From NCBI GenBank assembly GCA_947623455.1, contig OX392528.1:51912322-51976321 (forward strand): 64,000 bases of DNA, given 5' to 3'. Below are positions 23,846-35,700 of the stretch, one piece after another. Source of the DNA: Mimachlamys varia (taxonomy: Eukaryota; Mollusca; Bivalvia; Pectinida; Pectinidae). The first letter of the stretch is position 1; each line of letters opens with the position of its first letter. The position numbers and the translations under genes are program-made. The notes under the pieces were generated by a model that worked only from the letters and a program-made list of their open reading frames with translations, did not search any database and was not told the origin of the DNA.

Positions 23846-24897
23846 GAAAGGAAAAATTGGGAAAACCATGTAAACGATTTTGCAGAATGATGTTTAATCT
23901 CAGACAAGGGTTAAGTCATCATTATTCCGAAGTAAAAGCGTGAGATTTAATAAACGAAATAGCGAACAGAAATTTGGTGAATAGCCTATAAGATTCGTCT
24001 TACGTAATTGACTCTGTTACAGCCATCTTGTAGCAAGTGGCCACGTTAACGTGAATCTGGCGGCCGACCAAGCCAAAAGTAGACAAAATTACAAGTAAAT
24101 GATGAACAAATTAGAGCATTTGGCACCAAAGAAACAGACAAATAAATCGATTCGACCATCCAATGTACTGATTGAGTTTGTCTGTCAGAGATCTTGCCGG
24201 TTTGAGGTTTCCTTAATTCATTTCCTTGGAAGTGGTTCATACTGTAATCAAATGCCATTCTATGAGGTTTTTTTTTTTTCTTTTACTTGATGAGAAGATT
24301 TGAAAAAAGACATTGAGTGCATATTATAATTTGTTATTTGAAATTAAAAAGATATATATAAAAAACAATAAAATAAATAAATAAATAAATAAAATGAAAA
24401 TAGAAAATAAAAACAGCAAGTTGACGGATATTTCTTGTAAAATACAAAAATTACAAAAGTCCATCAACATATTATTTTTACAGATAAAAAAATCAACCTT
24501 ATTTAAGTCATATGGTCAATGCATTGATCTTTGGATTAAATTGTTTATTTATTTATTGTTTAATGATTTGACCATTTAACCACACTATTTGTACATTAAA
24601 CTTGGGAGAGATGACCAAATAATGTTCCAATTGATAAAATGTGGTTATATTATCAATATTGCAATTCTCTGTGTCCAAACAGGATCACGCAACATTGGCC
24701 AATCATGATTTTGCCATTACGATCAATTTTTCGTGATTTTACAAACACGTGCAATTACAGTGAGCTTATAATTTATTGATTTAAGAACAAATTTCAGTAA
24801 AGATATATTTATGTTATAAAATATAATTGAGAAAACGTATGTTTGCAGTAATTGATTTGTGGGGAAGTGTATACTCAGTCATCTTATGAAAGGAAGC
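23846..24897. other. Upstream flank of GPB5
   Basis: Presumed 5' intron or promoter side of GPB5. AT-rich, with an (AAAT)n patch near 24,367-24,395. No clear promoter element. Confidence 0.4.
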
Positions 24898-25045
24898 ACG
24901 TCACATTATACTCTCTTATACCTAGCAACCACAAACGGAAATACACCACATAATACTCTCTTTTACCTAGCAACCACAAACGGAAATACGTCACATTACT
25001 ATCTTTAACCAAGCACCATTAACGGAAATACGTCACAGTGCGTTC
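24898..25045 (+). repeat. 45-bp tandem repeat, ~3 copies
   Basis: Unit contains acctagcaaccacaaacgg and acgtcacat. The second and third copies diverge (caccacat, aaccaagcaccatt). Confidence 0.85.
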
Positions 25046-25689
25046 TAAAATAAGAAATGATCACGGGCACATAACGAGGATGTTCGTAACACTGAAAATT
25101 ATCAAAAAGAAAATTATATATAAATATAATTTTTTTTTCATTGTGAAGCTGATAATGCTTTCTGTCATTAAACCATAATCATGTTTGTCGTCTACTTCTT
25201 TCTGAAGTATTTACAGACGGTCATAGGATAGTGAGTTATAGACGATTCCCCAACAGGACGCTACCGAGACTTATCGGTGACACGGACGTGGACAGCGCCG
25301 CCGATGATACAACGGTCTTCCTCTTATCTTAGTAATTATTACATTTTTTTCGGCTGATATGTCTGATTTCACTAATTGAATCATGTGTTTAAAAAAAACA
25401 CGGCTAAGTCGGATAATGAAAGAACGTTGATTTGTTTCTTTTAAATGCAATGATTTGATGTCCAGGTGAGGAAATGGTTTATTTATCGGTTTCCGAGCTA
25501 TATCTATTCTTGGTCAACAAAAGGCCAGCCATTTTTATAAAATTAATTAATTTCCGTTATATAAGTGGAGATTAGTGTTACAGGGGATAATCTGATAAAT
25601 TATACGTCTTCTATCTTTTGACAAGAGGTCAATATTCAAGAAACAGCTCAAATATTCCGATGAATCGCAAATATGAAAGAATTGCCATG

Positions 25690-26095
25690 TATTGGTTTGG
25701 GTGGTTTTTACGTCCTATTAACAGCCAGTGTCATTTAAGGTCGGCATCCCGGTGAATGCGATGTAGGTGTGTGTGTTGAATGCGTGTTCATGTAAGACTT
25801 TTGCCATAATCCCGATTTTTGCTACTGCCGAAGGGCCCCAGCAGAACACCCTACCCGGTCACATTATACTGACAACGGGTGAACCAGTCGTTCCACTCCC
25901 ATAATGCTGAGCGTCAAGCAGGGAGGAGTAACTACCATTGTTAGAGATGCTGGTATGTCTAAGCCTGGGGACAGAACCCCTAGCCTTCCTCACAGGGGCC
26001 ACAACGCTCAACCAAAGGCCAAAAGTGAAGGTAGTGTCAAGGGATACATTAGGAAGGAGAAAGTTGTTTAGAAAGAATTGAAAAGGTAATATCCC
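25690..26095 (-). mobile_element. SINE-like repeat, minus strand, with the gctgttaataggacg tail
   Basis: Plus strand begins with ggttttt-acgtcctattaacagcc, the complement of the tail seen at 2,840. It continues through ggtcggcatcccggtgaatg, cgaagggccccagcagaac and cccggtcacattatactg, words I associate with a widespread bivalve repeat. Boundaries are approximate. Confidence 0.6.
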
Positions 26096-26099
26096 CTTT

Positions 26100-26160
26100 T
26101 ACGATCGTGTGATGGGGGCAGCAGGTACCATTCTTCCACCATACTTGCAGGACAGTACCA
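26100..26160. repeat. Half-copy of the GTACCTGCTG foldback
   Basis: Contains atgggggcagcaggtacc, the right arm of the foldback at 35,226-35,327, without the partner arm. Confidence 0.5.
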
Positions 26161-26374
26161 TGTATTGAACCCACCTCAAGTCTACATTAGGTATATCACA
26201 TTTGTTGATCTTTGTCACTTTCATGTTTTAAAGCAATTGAATAATAACTCATCGTATGGTTTTAACTGATAAAAACAAACACACCGTTAAGAGAAAATGG
26301 CATAGTCAGTTTGCAAAAAGTTGTCGAACGATATAAACCTATTTGAAGCAGTAAGAGAGCATATGTATATGGTT

Positions 26375-26394
26375 GGGGGGGGGGGGGGGGGGGG
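26375..26394 (+). repeat. Poly-G tract (20 G)
   Basis: Uninterrupted run of about 20 G. Length may be uncertain in the assembly. Confidence 0.9.
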
Positions 26395-26864
26395 CCTGTT
26401 ACAGTGTGAACCTGTTAATTGTACACGGAAGGAACTCATGTGAAACCCAAGGTCAATAACATCCCTAATTACTGTGACATCGCCACTCGAGGGAGAAACA
26501 TTTCTACTTCACCTAATTAATCTGTTAATGTGATTTTGTCACAGCAGAAAAATGGAAACCGCACGAGAAGGTCAAATTTCTTCAGTTTGGAATTGTTTCA
26601 AACTCAATGCCTGGTTTGGTTAGATTTTATTTTATATAACATCATATCAACAGAGAAGGTATTTAAGGGCGAAGAAAATGACATTTCCATTTTTAACTAT
26701 TGCGAGGTGGAACGGACATTCTATATGATAAAGGCAAGTCTGAATGTTGCATGCAAATACTCCAAAACATAATAGGAATTTAGATGTAGTTAGAGATATC
26801 ATGATCCCAACTATTGCAATAAGTGTAGCAGATTTATTTTGGTTGATTGTGTTTCCTTAAGTAG

Positions 26865-27217
26865 TTCCCAAAGTTACGAGGGAGGGGTGTGCTCCATAAC
26901 TCTAGTGAGTGGCCGCTTCAAGGGCAATAATTTCAGCAGGTGCATTTTTTTCTCGATCCCCAACATTAAGGGGTCTCAAACTCGTCCTCATTCCTGTAAA
27001 TCATGTACATTTTCTACTAAATCACCGCGGGGGTGGGGCTAGGGGGTGCTCCAAAGTTCCGAGGGAGGAGGGGGTGCTCCAAACTTCTAGGGGCCGCTTC
27101 CAAGGCAATGATTTCAGCAGGTGCATTTTTTCTCGATCCCAAACATTAAGAGGTCTCAAACTCGAGGAACATCGCCCTCATTCCTGTATATCATGTACAT
27201 TTTCTATCATTTAAAAA
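26865..27217 (+). repeat. Tandem duplication, ~175-bp unit
   Basis: Two direct copies (about 26,865-27,045 and 27,046-27,217) sharing ggccgcttc, aatttcagcaggtgcattt, tctcgatccc and tcatgtacattttcta. GC-rich ggaggagggggtg joins them. Confidence 0.85.
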
Positions 27218-28397
27218 AACCCACATCAACAAGAAGCGTGGTGAATAATGATAGTTTATATGTACAGGAAAAACATAAATTATTGAAACCAAATAGACCA
27301 TTTAGAAAAACTGATAATTTATCGTACTTTGAATGGCCAAGAAGACTATTATTCTACAGTACTGAGTGACATTTTCGTTCCTTTTTTTTAGCAGTTGTCA
27401 TTTCAATGTTCATCCTTATCGAATCGTTTATGAGCTTTTGGCTAAATTGTTAATTTGCCATTGTAAACAAATATATCACCCACTTCTTTCTATCGCTGAC
27501 AAAATGTCGATTGATAAAAGAGCTTAATAGATCTCCTAGCAATAGCGAGATTAAAACATGAAATGTATTGCCGATCAAATGAATTAATTAGCTTGAAGTA
27601 TCAATATCAAGTCATGTTTCTCAGTGCAATTCGATAAATACATACAGAAGTATATATACACACCAGGTAAAAACAATCAATTATACAATAGGAATCGTCA
27701 ACTTCTGTTTGAGGTTTCATCTAATCCAATTAACGAATGTCATGCTGTTGTTGTGGGTGTTCCGAATAGAGGGTGTTGGGTATTCCGAACAGCGGGCGTG
27801 TTTGTTTGTTTGCTTGTTTTGATAACCACTTCTCCAATACATTACCTGAGTGTACGAACGAGTCATACAACTACTTCCGTTTCGAAATGGTGTCCTGCCA
27901 TTAATTCCATGCGTGTTACATATAGTCTATTTTAGGCGTTAACCTTATCTTTATACATTGTAACTATGGTAACGAAATACCTCACTTCCGGCGAGGGAGA
28001 AAACAAAGGGATATTAAGGTTTATTTCCCCAATACTTGTTTAAAGATACCGAACAATTTTGTTAATCGTGTTAGGGAATGTGAAAAGTAAGCTTGATTTT
28101 CGCATTTTACGTCCGTTCATTTGTAAACCGGAAGTTCAATAGGTGTAGTTGAATCCATTTTGGTCCAAACTCTGCTGTTATAATGAATCGAGACCAAATG
28201 TGTTATCTGTTAATACAATTTACAGATATGAACTTTCAATGCTGTGGTAAGACACCACGCCTACCCACAGAGACCTGAGAATGTGTTACAGCTAGTTCTG
28301 TACACATTTGAGGGTATTATTTTGAAAATAGAACCCCACACCCACACCCAATCTAAATAAATTTCAAAACGTTTAGCTCAAGTTTTGTATTTACCGT
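27218..28397. other. Non-coding stretch
   Basis: No exon supported. Confidence 0.4.
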
Positions 28398-28560
28398 GTA
28401 TCCTTATTCAATGAATAGAACAACCATCGCACGGGACAGTCAGTAATATCCAACGTAATAATCATGATGTCATAATAATAGCGATGACGTCAACTATCGG
28501 TCAATGGCATTCATAGTCTTATAAATGCCGACTGGATTTGGTAAGGGTTATATATATAGT
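28398..28560. repeat. Dispersed repeat, copy 1 (partner at 53,355)
   Basis: Shares aacagccatcgc-type start, gtaataatcatgatgtcataa, cggtcaatggcattcatag and cttataaatgccgactg with 53,355-53,512 at roughly three-quarters identity by eye. Confidence 0.7.
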
Positions 28561-29019
28561 TATTTCGAAAATAAAGTAAATGCCAACCAATCTTTCGGGA
28601 AAAAATGAAAACAATTTTCAAATAATTCTAAATCAAGCGTCACTTGTCAATTACATATTTCAATTGCATCATCATTCCGAAAATAAATCGTTCTGGTTTA
28701 GTATCAAGTATAAGGTGTATATAAAAAGAATTCACATTTATTTGTACTTTGAAACTTTTCTTACACTTAACTTGTTCAGTCTCAAGAATGTTTCTGTTCG
28801 TAAAACTTTTTACACACGTGTTCAGACTAGTAACCTTGACGTAGAATCCCTTGTCTTTATATTTAAATATCCACCTATATTCTCGAGAATGTTTTAAGGG
28901 TGATAATAATGGAGATTTTTCTTTGGTAAAGGTTGCAAATTATATCACGGAAAAATGCACTTGGAATATTATTGTTCAGCACAATTGGATGGGTACATAA
29001 CACAGGTGGTTTGTCGATG

Positions 29020-29660
29020 GTTCACAATAAAAGTAGTTCATCTAAGTGATGGTTCACAATAGTGGTAGTTTAACTAATGGATTGTTCGGGATATGTGATA
29101 GATGGTTCACAACATAGCCGGTTTGTCTAACGGGTAGTTCACCAAACAGCAGAACTGTCTAACGGGTAGTTCACAACACAGCAGAACTGTCTAACGGGTA
29201 GTTCACAACACAGGAGAACTGTCTAACGGGTAGTTCACAACACAGGAGAACTGTCTAACGGGTAGTTCACAACACAGCAGAACTGTCTAACGGGTAGTTC
29301 ACAACACAGCAGGTTTATCTAACGGGTAGTTCATAACACAGCAGAACTGTCTAACGGGTAGTTCACAACACAGGAGAACTGTCTAACGGGTAGTTCACAA
29401 CACAGCAGAACTGTCTAACGGGTAGTTCACAACACAGCAGGTTTATCTAACGGGTAGTTCATAACACAGCAGAACTGCCTAACGGGTAGTTCACAACACA
29501 GCAGGTTTATCTAACGGGTAGTTCATAACACAGCAGAACTGCCTAACGGGTAGTTCACAACATAGCAGAACTGTCTAACCGGTAGTTCACAACATAAAAG
29601 GTTTGTCTAACGGGTATTTCACAACATAGTACGTGTGTTTAAAGGGTTGTTCACAATAAT
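29020..29660 (+). repeat. 32-bp minisatellite, ~20 copies
   Basis: Unit aacgggtagttcacaacaca plus gcagaactgtct. Edges decay on both sides. Variant units (gcaggtttatct followed by ttcataaca) recur at about 29,310, 29,438 and 29,502, showing duplication of blocks of units. Confidence 0.95.
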
Positions 29661-30147
29661 TTCCCAAGCATGTTTAACAACTACATGTATAGTTCAGTTG
29701 ATATCGGCTATCACGGGACGAGTATTGACTACACGTTTGTGGCTAAGCAGCTAAACTGCTATCACAGAGAACATCGTGTGAACGCTAGGTAGAGATATAA
29801 TCTTCCTACAACTTAATGGTACGACTTCGTCTACAGACACGAAAACACTTACTGGCTCATCTAGGGTGCTTACGAATTTGCCGAAAACAAGACTCCGACA
29901 TATATTGGGCTTAACAAATGTATAATCTGTTACGTAACGGATAATATTGCAATATTACAAGTTTTGAAAAAGTCTTTTCTTTCAAATCAACCATGTTTAT
30001 TCTAATTCAAATCAAACGAAATCCCTTTTCTACGATAAATATATCTACATAAAGTAGATAACAGATATATTTTGCATAGATGCCGTTTTATTATCGAAAA
30101 AGGAAGCATTGTGTTAGTACATGTACGAAAAAACGTTAAGAACTTAC

Positions 30148-30409
30148 CTGAGATTGCAGATAAAATGATCGCTACTGGCTCCCTGTGGCAAACGAGAGCT
30201 TCGTTTTCGGTCAGGATGTCGAGGTTTAAACACAAGGTATCCGAATCCTCTGCTTTTTTGTCTTCGTTGTCGTCACATTCTCCACGCGTTGGTATACAAT
30301 CCCACGCAGAACATGGTGGTGGTGGTGACAAATTGGTAGCAATCAATAGCACACGTGCTTCTATGTGTAACGTGTAGCTGGGAGTCCACCCAGCAACGCT
30401 GCCATTCCT
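30148..30409 (-). other. Possible coding exon, product unknown
   Basis: On the minus strand a frame stays open for 87 codons and ends exactly at a strong splice donor, CAATCTCAG|gtaagttc, at 30,148. The translation is acidic and cysteine-bearing in the middle (SPPPPCSAWDC, then GECDDNEDKK, then TLCLNLDILTENEALVCHRE), with near-normal codon composition. No in-frame ATG lies before the upstream stop (30,410-30,412), so it would be an internal exon. The best start context on this strand (ccaccATGt) opens another, short frame. I do not recognise the family and found no partner exon. Confidence 0.33.
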
Positions 30410-30479
30410 TCACACACGACGGGGACAGGGCAGAAGGGGACGGAACTGCACTGACCGATGACCACACAGACGAATTTTA

Positions 30480-32480
30480 ATAATATTTGTAAGGCTTTAA
30501 ACGATCCAATCAAATCACAAGGATTTTTAACTATGGTTTCATTTTGAAGTAGTTAGCACGCCAGGGTTGGATTTATAATACTTTCAAGGAAAATTTTGTA
30601 AAAAGTTGGCTTTTTAACTTTCTTATAAGTTTTCATACCATTTAAAATGTCGTTAAACTAACTATGCGTTACAAAATTTTTTTTGACGTGCCAACATAAC
30701 CAAGTTCTCTTCGCCGACTACCCGACGTCACGAACACTCCCAATGACTGATAATGGTTCTAAGGTGTTTGTCAGCTTCACATTGAAAGCTGAAATAGCTG
30801 ATGTTTTAAGATTCGGTTAGTTCGTTGGTAATTTTTCAATGTTAAACCTGTTTAAATCTGTCAATATACAAGGATTATATTTAATAGTAAATTGGACGAT
30901 TAAAGCAAAGAAAATATCATATAATGATTGTAGAAAAAGCATAAAGATTTAACATTTCAAGATGACCATACTTTAGATATCCGTGCATGAACGGTGACGG
31001 TACAGCTACGTCAGTTGCCTATCTTTAGGTCTAAATATAGACAAAGCACAAAACATGGTCAAACTTCCGGTGATTACGTTTAATTCAACACGTTTGGCCA
31101 GGTCAACATATGATATCATTTCAGCACGCCTTACGTCAGATTTGGTAAACCACGTTTGATAAACGTGGGATAAGGGTAAACTAAAATCAAACATGCTTTG
31201 AAATATGATTATATTTAATTTGTGATAGAGATAAATTTAAATAATAAATATATAAGTGCGTTAGAATTTTCGTCTTTCAACGTGATCAATTGTTAAATGT
31301 GTAAAAAGAAATGCAATAAATTATGATATTTGGGGGGGGGGGGGGGGGGTGTGTGAACTAAAGCAATGAGCATCAAAAAATTTCAGCGACATTTATCGCG
31401 CCAACACTAAATAAAATATCGCAAAGCTTATTTGTATCTTGTTTGAATTTCGTATATATTTTATTGATGCAAGAATTGATAATTTTAGTTGTTGATGTCG
31501 AATGACTCCTTTGTAGTGCTTCTTTGACAGTTCATACAGTTAACGTATATCAGAACACTCCTTATTTTCCTTGTTCTTCTTAGAAAATATAATTTAGACT
31601 TTTTGTATGTTAAATCGATTTTGTGTTATAATCACAATCATTTTTTTTTTTTTTGCTTGCGCTCTTTGATAGTCTCCCGTGGTTGCTGCTGTTGTTGTTG
31701 TTGTTGTTCAGAACTGAATAACTCAAAGAATCGCCATCCTGTCGGAACCTATTATATACATGGTATATATATTTACCGTCAAAAGAATACATCCGGAATT
31801 GGCTGTTTTGTATATTGTAATAATCCGTCTCCGTATCTTGTTTCTATATTTTGTTATCGACTTCCTGTTTCCGGAAAGAAATGAAAAGTTGAAGAGCAAC
31901 GTGTTTCGATTCATCTATGAATAAATCTCCTCCCCTACAAATCACACCTGTACCTGATCTAAGTCGTACCAGGTTTGGTTGGAAATTGTTTATGAAGTTT
32001 ATTAAGGAACCCACATCTAAGTAATGCGTGTACTACAAATCACACTCACGCTGACGACAAACGTCCCAACTTTTCACTTTCTACCTACTTGGTGGTGAGT
32101 TTTCTTTTATTGTCGAATAGTCTGCATAAAACCACGAATCTGGGTTTCCGTGAAATGTCTAATCTTTTGTCTCTTACAATGAGCAACAGCCGAAAATTTG
32201 CGGATGACATGCGGTCCGGAATTGTTTATGGAATATATCATACCTTATCTGCCCTGTGTTTATATCGAAAATGAAAGTAGCGATCTATAGTGTGTTGTCT
32301 GATTCAATCATGCACCCTTCTTTTTACTTCCATTTAGAGCATTTTTTCAAAAAGTGAATACGTACTCTGAGGCATGTCTGGTGGGCAACTAAAGACATTA
32401 AAACGTATATAAAATTATACAATTTAAATATCGAAGTCGTATTTATAAATTATTAGAAAAAAATCTACTGTAGCGGATTT
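30480..32480. other. Non-coding stretch with an 18-G run
   Basis: AT-rich. Holds a poly-G run (31,332-31,349) and a short (GTT)n at 31,687-31,708. No exon recognised. Confidence 0.45.
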
Positions 32481-32481
32481 A

Positions 32482-32600
32482 GACTGGGTCGATCGTCGGC
32501 GACCAGATAGCTCAATTGGTTGAACGTCTGTCTAGAGTTCGGAAGGTCCCAAGTTCGAACCCCGGTCTGGCGTTGCATTTTTCCTCACACTAATGTGGAA
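32482..32600 (+). mobile_element. tRNA-derived SINE, copy 2
   Basis: Starts actgggtcgatcgtcggcga, then an A-box region (agatagctcaattggttgaa) and a near-perfect B box (agttcgaacccc). Homologous to 21,410-21,570. The acceptor stem does not close, so I call a SINE head, not a tRNA gene. Confidence 0.8.
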
Positions 32601-33054
32601 TGACCAGCTGGTTGTCTTATCATCTGATCCCGAAAAAGGCCTGTAGACTCTTGCTGTTTTCAACATCGACTGGTAAGATGTTCCTTCATAAGGGGTATGG
32701 TCCTGGGGAAAAGGATAACGTGAATCTATTTTTTCGCGATGGCTTCTTGTCTGTATCCACATGTCCCGCTCCTGTCTGCTTAGGTGAAGTATGGTCAATT
32801 AGGTCTACTTCAAACTTGTATAGGATTGGCATCCTTTTGCTCGATTCTTTCGAATATTGACGAGAAGTGTTCCGAATAGGGGCCTCGTACCGTTGAATAG
32901 TACTGAACTGATGGCCATACTACGAATTTATATGCTGCCGCCTTGACATTCCGTTTACATCTTCTAACATAATTTTAATATATTCCTTCTCAAAACTCCA
33001 ATTGATGCTGACAGATGTTGGTGTTAGTGAGTAATCTACTGCATCACCCTTCCA

Positions 33055-33155
33055 TCCATGATGTTGAAATTGACATCATCATTGACACTGGCATTGATAT
33101 TCAAATTGATGTTGACGTTGCCATTGACGTCTACGTTGACATTGACATACATATA
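33055..33155 (+). repeat. Degenerate 6-bp (TTGACA-type) repeat
   Basis: Words attgacatc, attgacact, gttgacgttg and attgacattgac recur about every six bases. A short continuation (ttgatgttgactctgtcattg) appears on the far side of the following duplication, near 33,927. Confidence 0.75.
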
Positions 33156-33159
33156 CTAT

Positions 33160-33925
33160 TATCAATTAAGAACCTTTTGTGAGGTCGATATGGTGTTATA
33201 CCAACCTGGTAAAATAAAATATTAACAGAGGGCGTTATCAATATTTTAGAATCTACCAGGTTGGTATAACACCATATTGACCGAACCAAAGGTCCTTAAA
33301 TTTTATATTAGATATGAGACGTGTATGCTAAAAACTGAAATTGCATTACATCTATCTTGTTGATAAAGGTAGAAGTTACAGTGGGGCACTATAAAGTCAC
33401 AATGATTATGACGTCAAAAATGTAATACCGAATCGGTGTTTCTTAAAGTAGAAACATCAGGTCGATATCACAAAATATGGACCTCGATATGACCATATTT
33501 TAGCTAATGAGAATTGGGGAAAGTCAGACCACATCTAATACATATCAATTATGGAACTTTGTTGAGGTTAATATGGTGTTATACCAACCTGGTAGAATCA
33601 AATATTAACCGAGGGCATTAGGCCGAGGTCAATATTTGTTATTCTACCAGGTCGGTATAACACCATATTGGCCGAATCAAAGGTCCTTAATTTTTTATAT
33701 TACATGTGAAACTTAATTGCACAAGACTTAATTGCATTATATCTGTCTTGATAAAGAATGAAATTTACAGTTGAATGCATGGGTACTATAGCGTCACAAT
33801 TAATGCAATATTGACTCTGTGTTTCTAAAAATAAAAACATCAGGTCGATATTACAAAATATGGACCTCCATGTTACCATATTTTAGCCAATGAGAATTCA
33901 GGACAGTCAGACCACATCTAATATA
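33160..33925. repeat. ~380-bp tandem duplication, each unit with a foldback
   Basis: Unit 1 (33,160-33,540) and unit 2 (33,541-33,925) each open with an inverted repeat whose arms read tatggtgttataccaacctg and its complement (33,190/33,262 and 33,570/33,650), flanked by aaggtcctta. They continue with shared sequence: catcaggtcgatat, acaaaatatggacctc, gtcagaccacatctaata. No coding content. Confidence 0.88.
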
Positions 33926-34315
33926 CATTGATGTTGACTCTGTCATTGACTTCAACGTTCATAACGAATACAACATAGTTAATCATTGTGGGTGTTATTT
34001 AAAGGCGCAAATATAGCCATCCAATTATTAAAAATAAGTCATCTTTCAAAAACGAAAACGATTTCCTATTTTGGTGCTTGCATTGGCTGATGAAGGTAAG
34101 GGAATCTCGTGTAAATAAAATTAACCCAGTAAAAGGTTTTGTTAATACTCGATTGCATTTTTTTTCATTCACAACCTCATTATTTAAATAAATGTTTTTA
34201 TATTAAAACTGGTTATTTCGGTATTTCATAAACACACTTATGAGTGATTGAGGTAAAGCATTGTAACTGATTTATATTCCAATGGGTTAAACATTAAATG
34301 TCAAAATGTTTAATT

Positions 34316-35025
34316 ACAATTTTCAACTATAGAACAATCGCTTAATTTTATTCATATGTTTTCCAATAATTAGTTTATCATCGGCTTTTGTATTTACGTC
34401 GTCGTTTAAACGACATTGGTGGAACAGCCCAATTTGAATAAAATTGGCGCCAATGATAATAATTAGTCATTTGAGCGTTTGACGCAGAGGCGTATACGTA
34501 TTCCATGTTATTCCAGTTCGAAGCAACAAGCCTCTCAACGAACAAGCTTGATTTGTGACGTCAAAAATAAACCACATGCTAAGTATCGAGAACCTTTGCT
34601 TTCATATATGGATTGAAAGTCATTTTTTAACTTTCATAGTCCTAGCGGGCTTCATTCAAAATGGATGTAACTGATGACCTTTCATAGCACTATGAAAGTT
34701 AAAAAAAAATGACTTTCAATCCATATAGTTACATTTTTACTTTAGAACAATTGCTTAACTTCATTTATATTTTTTCCAATTAATAGTTTATTACCTGCGT
34801 TTGTATATGTGTCGTCATTTAAACGACTTTGGTGGAACAGCCCAGCTTGAATAAAATTGGCGCCAATGATAATAATTAGTTATTTGAGTGTTTGACGCAA
34901 GGGGATTCTGCATGTTATTCGAAGCGGCGCGACAAGACTCTCATCGAACAAGCTTGATATGTGACGTCAAAAATAAACCACGTGCTAAGTCTTGAGAATC
35001 TTTGCTTTCATATTCGTATGAAAAG
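34316..35025. repeat. ~290-bp direct duplication separated by a foldback
   Basis: Copies 34,316-34,605 and 34,732-35,025 share aacgacattggtggaacagc, aaattggcgccaatgataat and tgtgacgtcaaaaataaacc. Between them, 34,606-34,727 is an inverted repeat: left arm atatggattgaaagtcattt and its complement at the right, loop about 50 bp. Confidence 0.88.
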
Positions 35026-35225
35026 CATTTTTGCTGGTAATGTTCATAAAGTGGGTTGCAGCACAAATATAAATAAATACCGATCAATCAACATGCTTGA
35101 TTTAAAAAAAAAAATCTTAACCAGGCTAACTGCAAAACTTGAATTATCCACCGTTAAATTATACGTCACTTAGTGCGTCACATTGTGCTTCACTTTTGCC
35201 ACATTGTTACATTGGAGTAAGAATT

Positions 35226-35327
35226 GTACCTGCTGACCCCATCGCATGATGCGTAAGAGATGACTAAATCGAAGAAGATCCCAAATTTAGTCGCTTCTTA
35301 GGATCATGCGATTGGGGCAGCAGGTAC
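35226..35327. mobile_element. 102-bp near-perfect foldback (MITE-like)
   Basis: Arms gtacctgctgaccccatcgc and the complement of caatcgcatgatcc plus gtaagagatgactaaat pair over about 45 bp each, with a very small loop. A single arm occurs at 26,105. Non-coding. Confidence 0.82.
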
Positions 35328-35547
35328 AAAAAACTGCTCGAGGCATTTTAAAAATTAGCATATTATTTAGTATCATAGTATAACGAAATCCAACTGATGG
35401 AGCGGTCACATTTCGTACGATCACCGAGAGCAACTATAAGGAATTTAGGACCAATAGATCTTTAATTGTTGCTTTCAGAAATGTCAGAATTTTGTCGGAT
35501 CACGTATTTTTAAAGCTGTTTGTGATATAGTGGTGCTTTGCATAGGC

Positions 35548-35700
35548 TAATAGCTTACACTTCCAGAACACCTGGTCTTAGTCTCTTGTACTTTTGCAAG
35601 GGCCTCCGTGTAAATCTTTCCTTTGTTCAAATTTTGCCCCTGGTTTAATCGATTTTGAGTTTGGATTGTGATTATGTTGACGCTTCGGCATTCTCCTATT
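35548..35700 (+). mobile_element. RT retroelement tail, strongly 5'-truncated
   Basis: Begins at gcttacacttccagaacacc and ends gacgcttcggcattctcc. Confidence 0.8.

Noticed and set aside
29020..29660. CRISPR-like regular repeats
   Set aside because: No unique spacers; head-to-tail 32-bp minisatellite in a eukaryote.
32501..32575. A functional tRNA gene
   Set aside because: A and B boxes are good but the acceptor and anticodon stems do not close and the head is shared with 21,410; it is a SINE.
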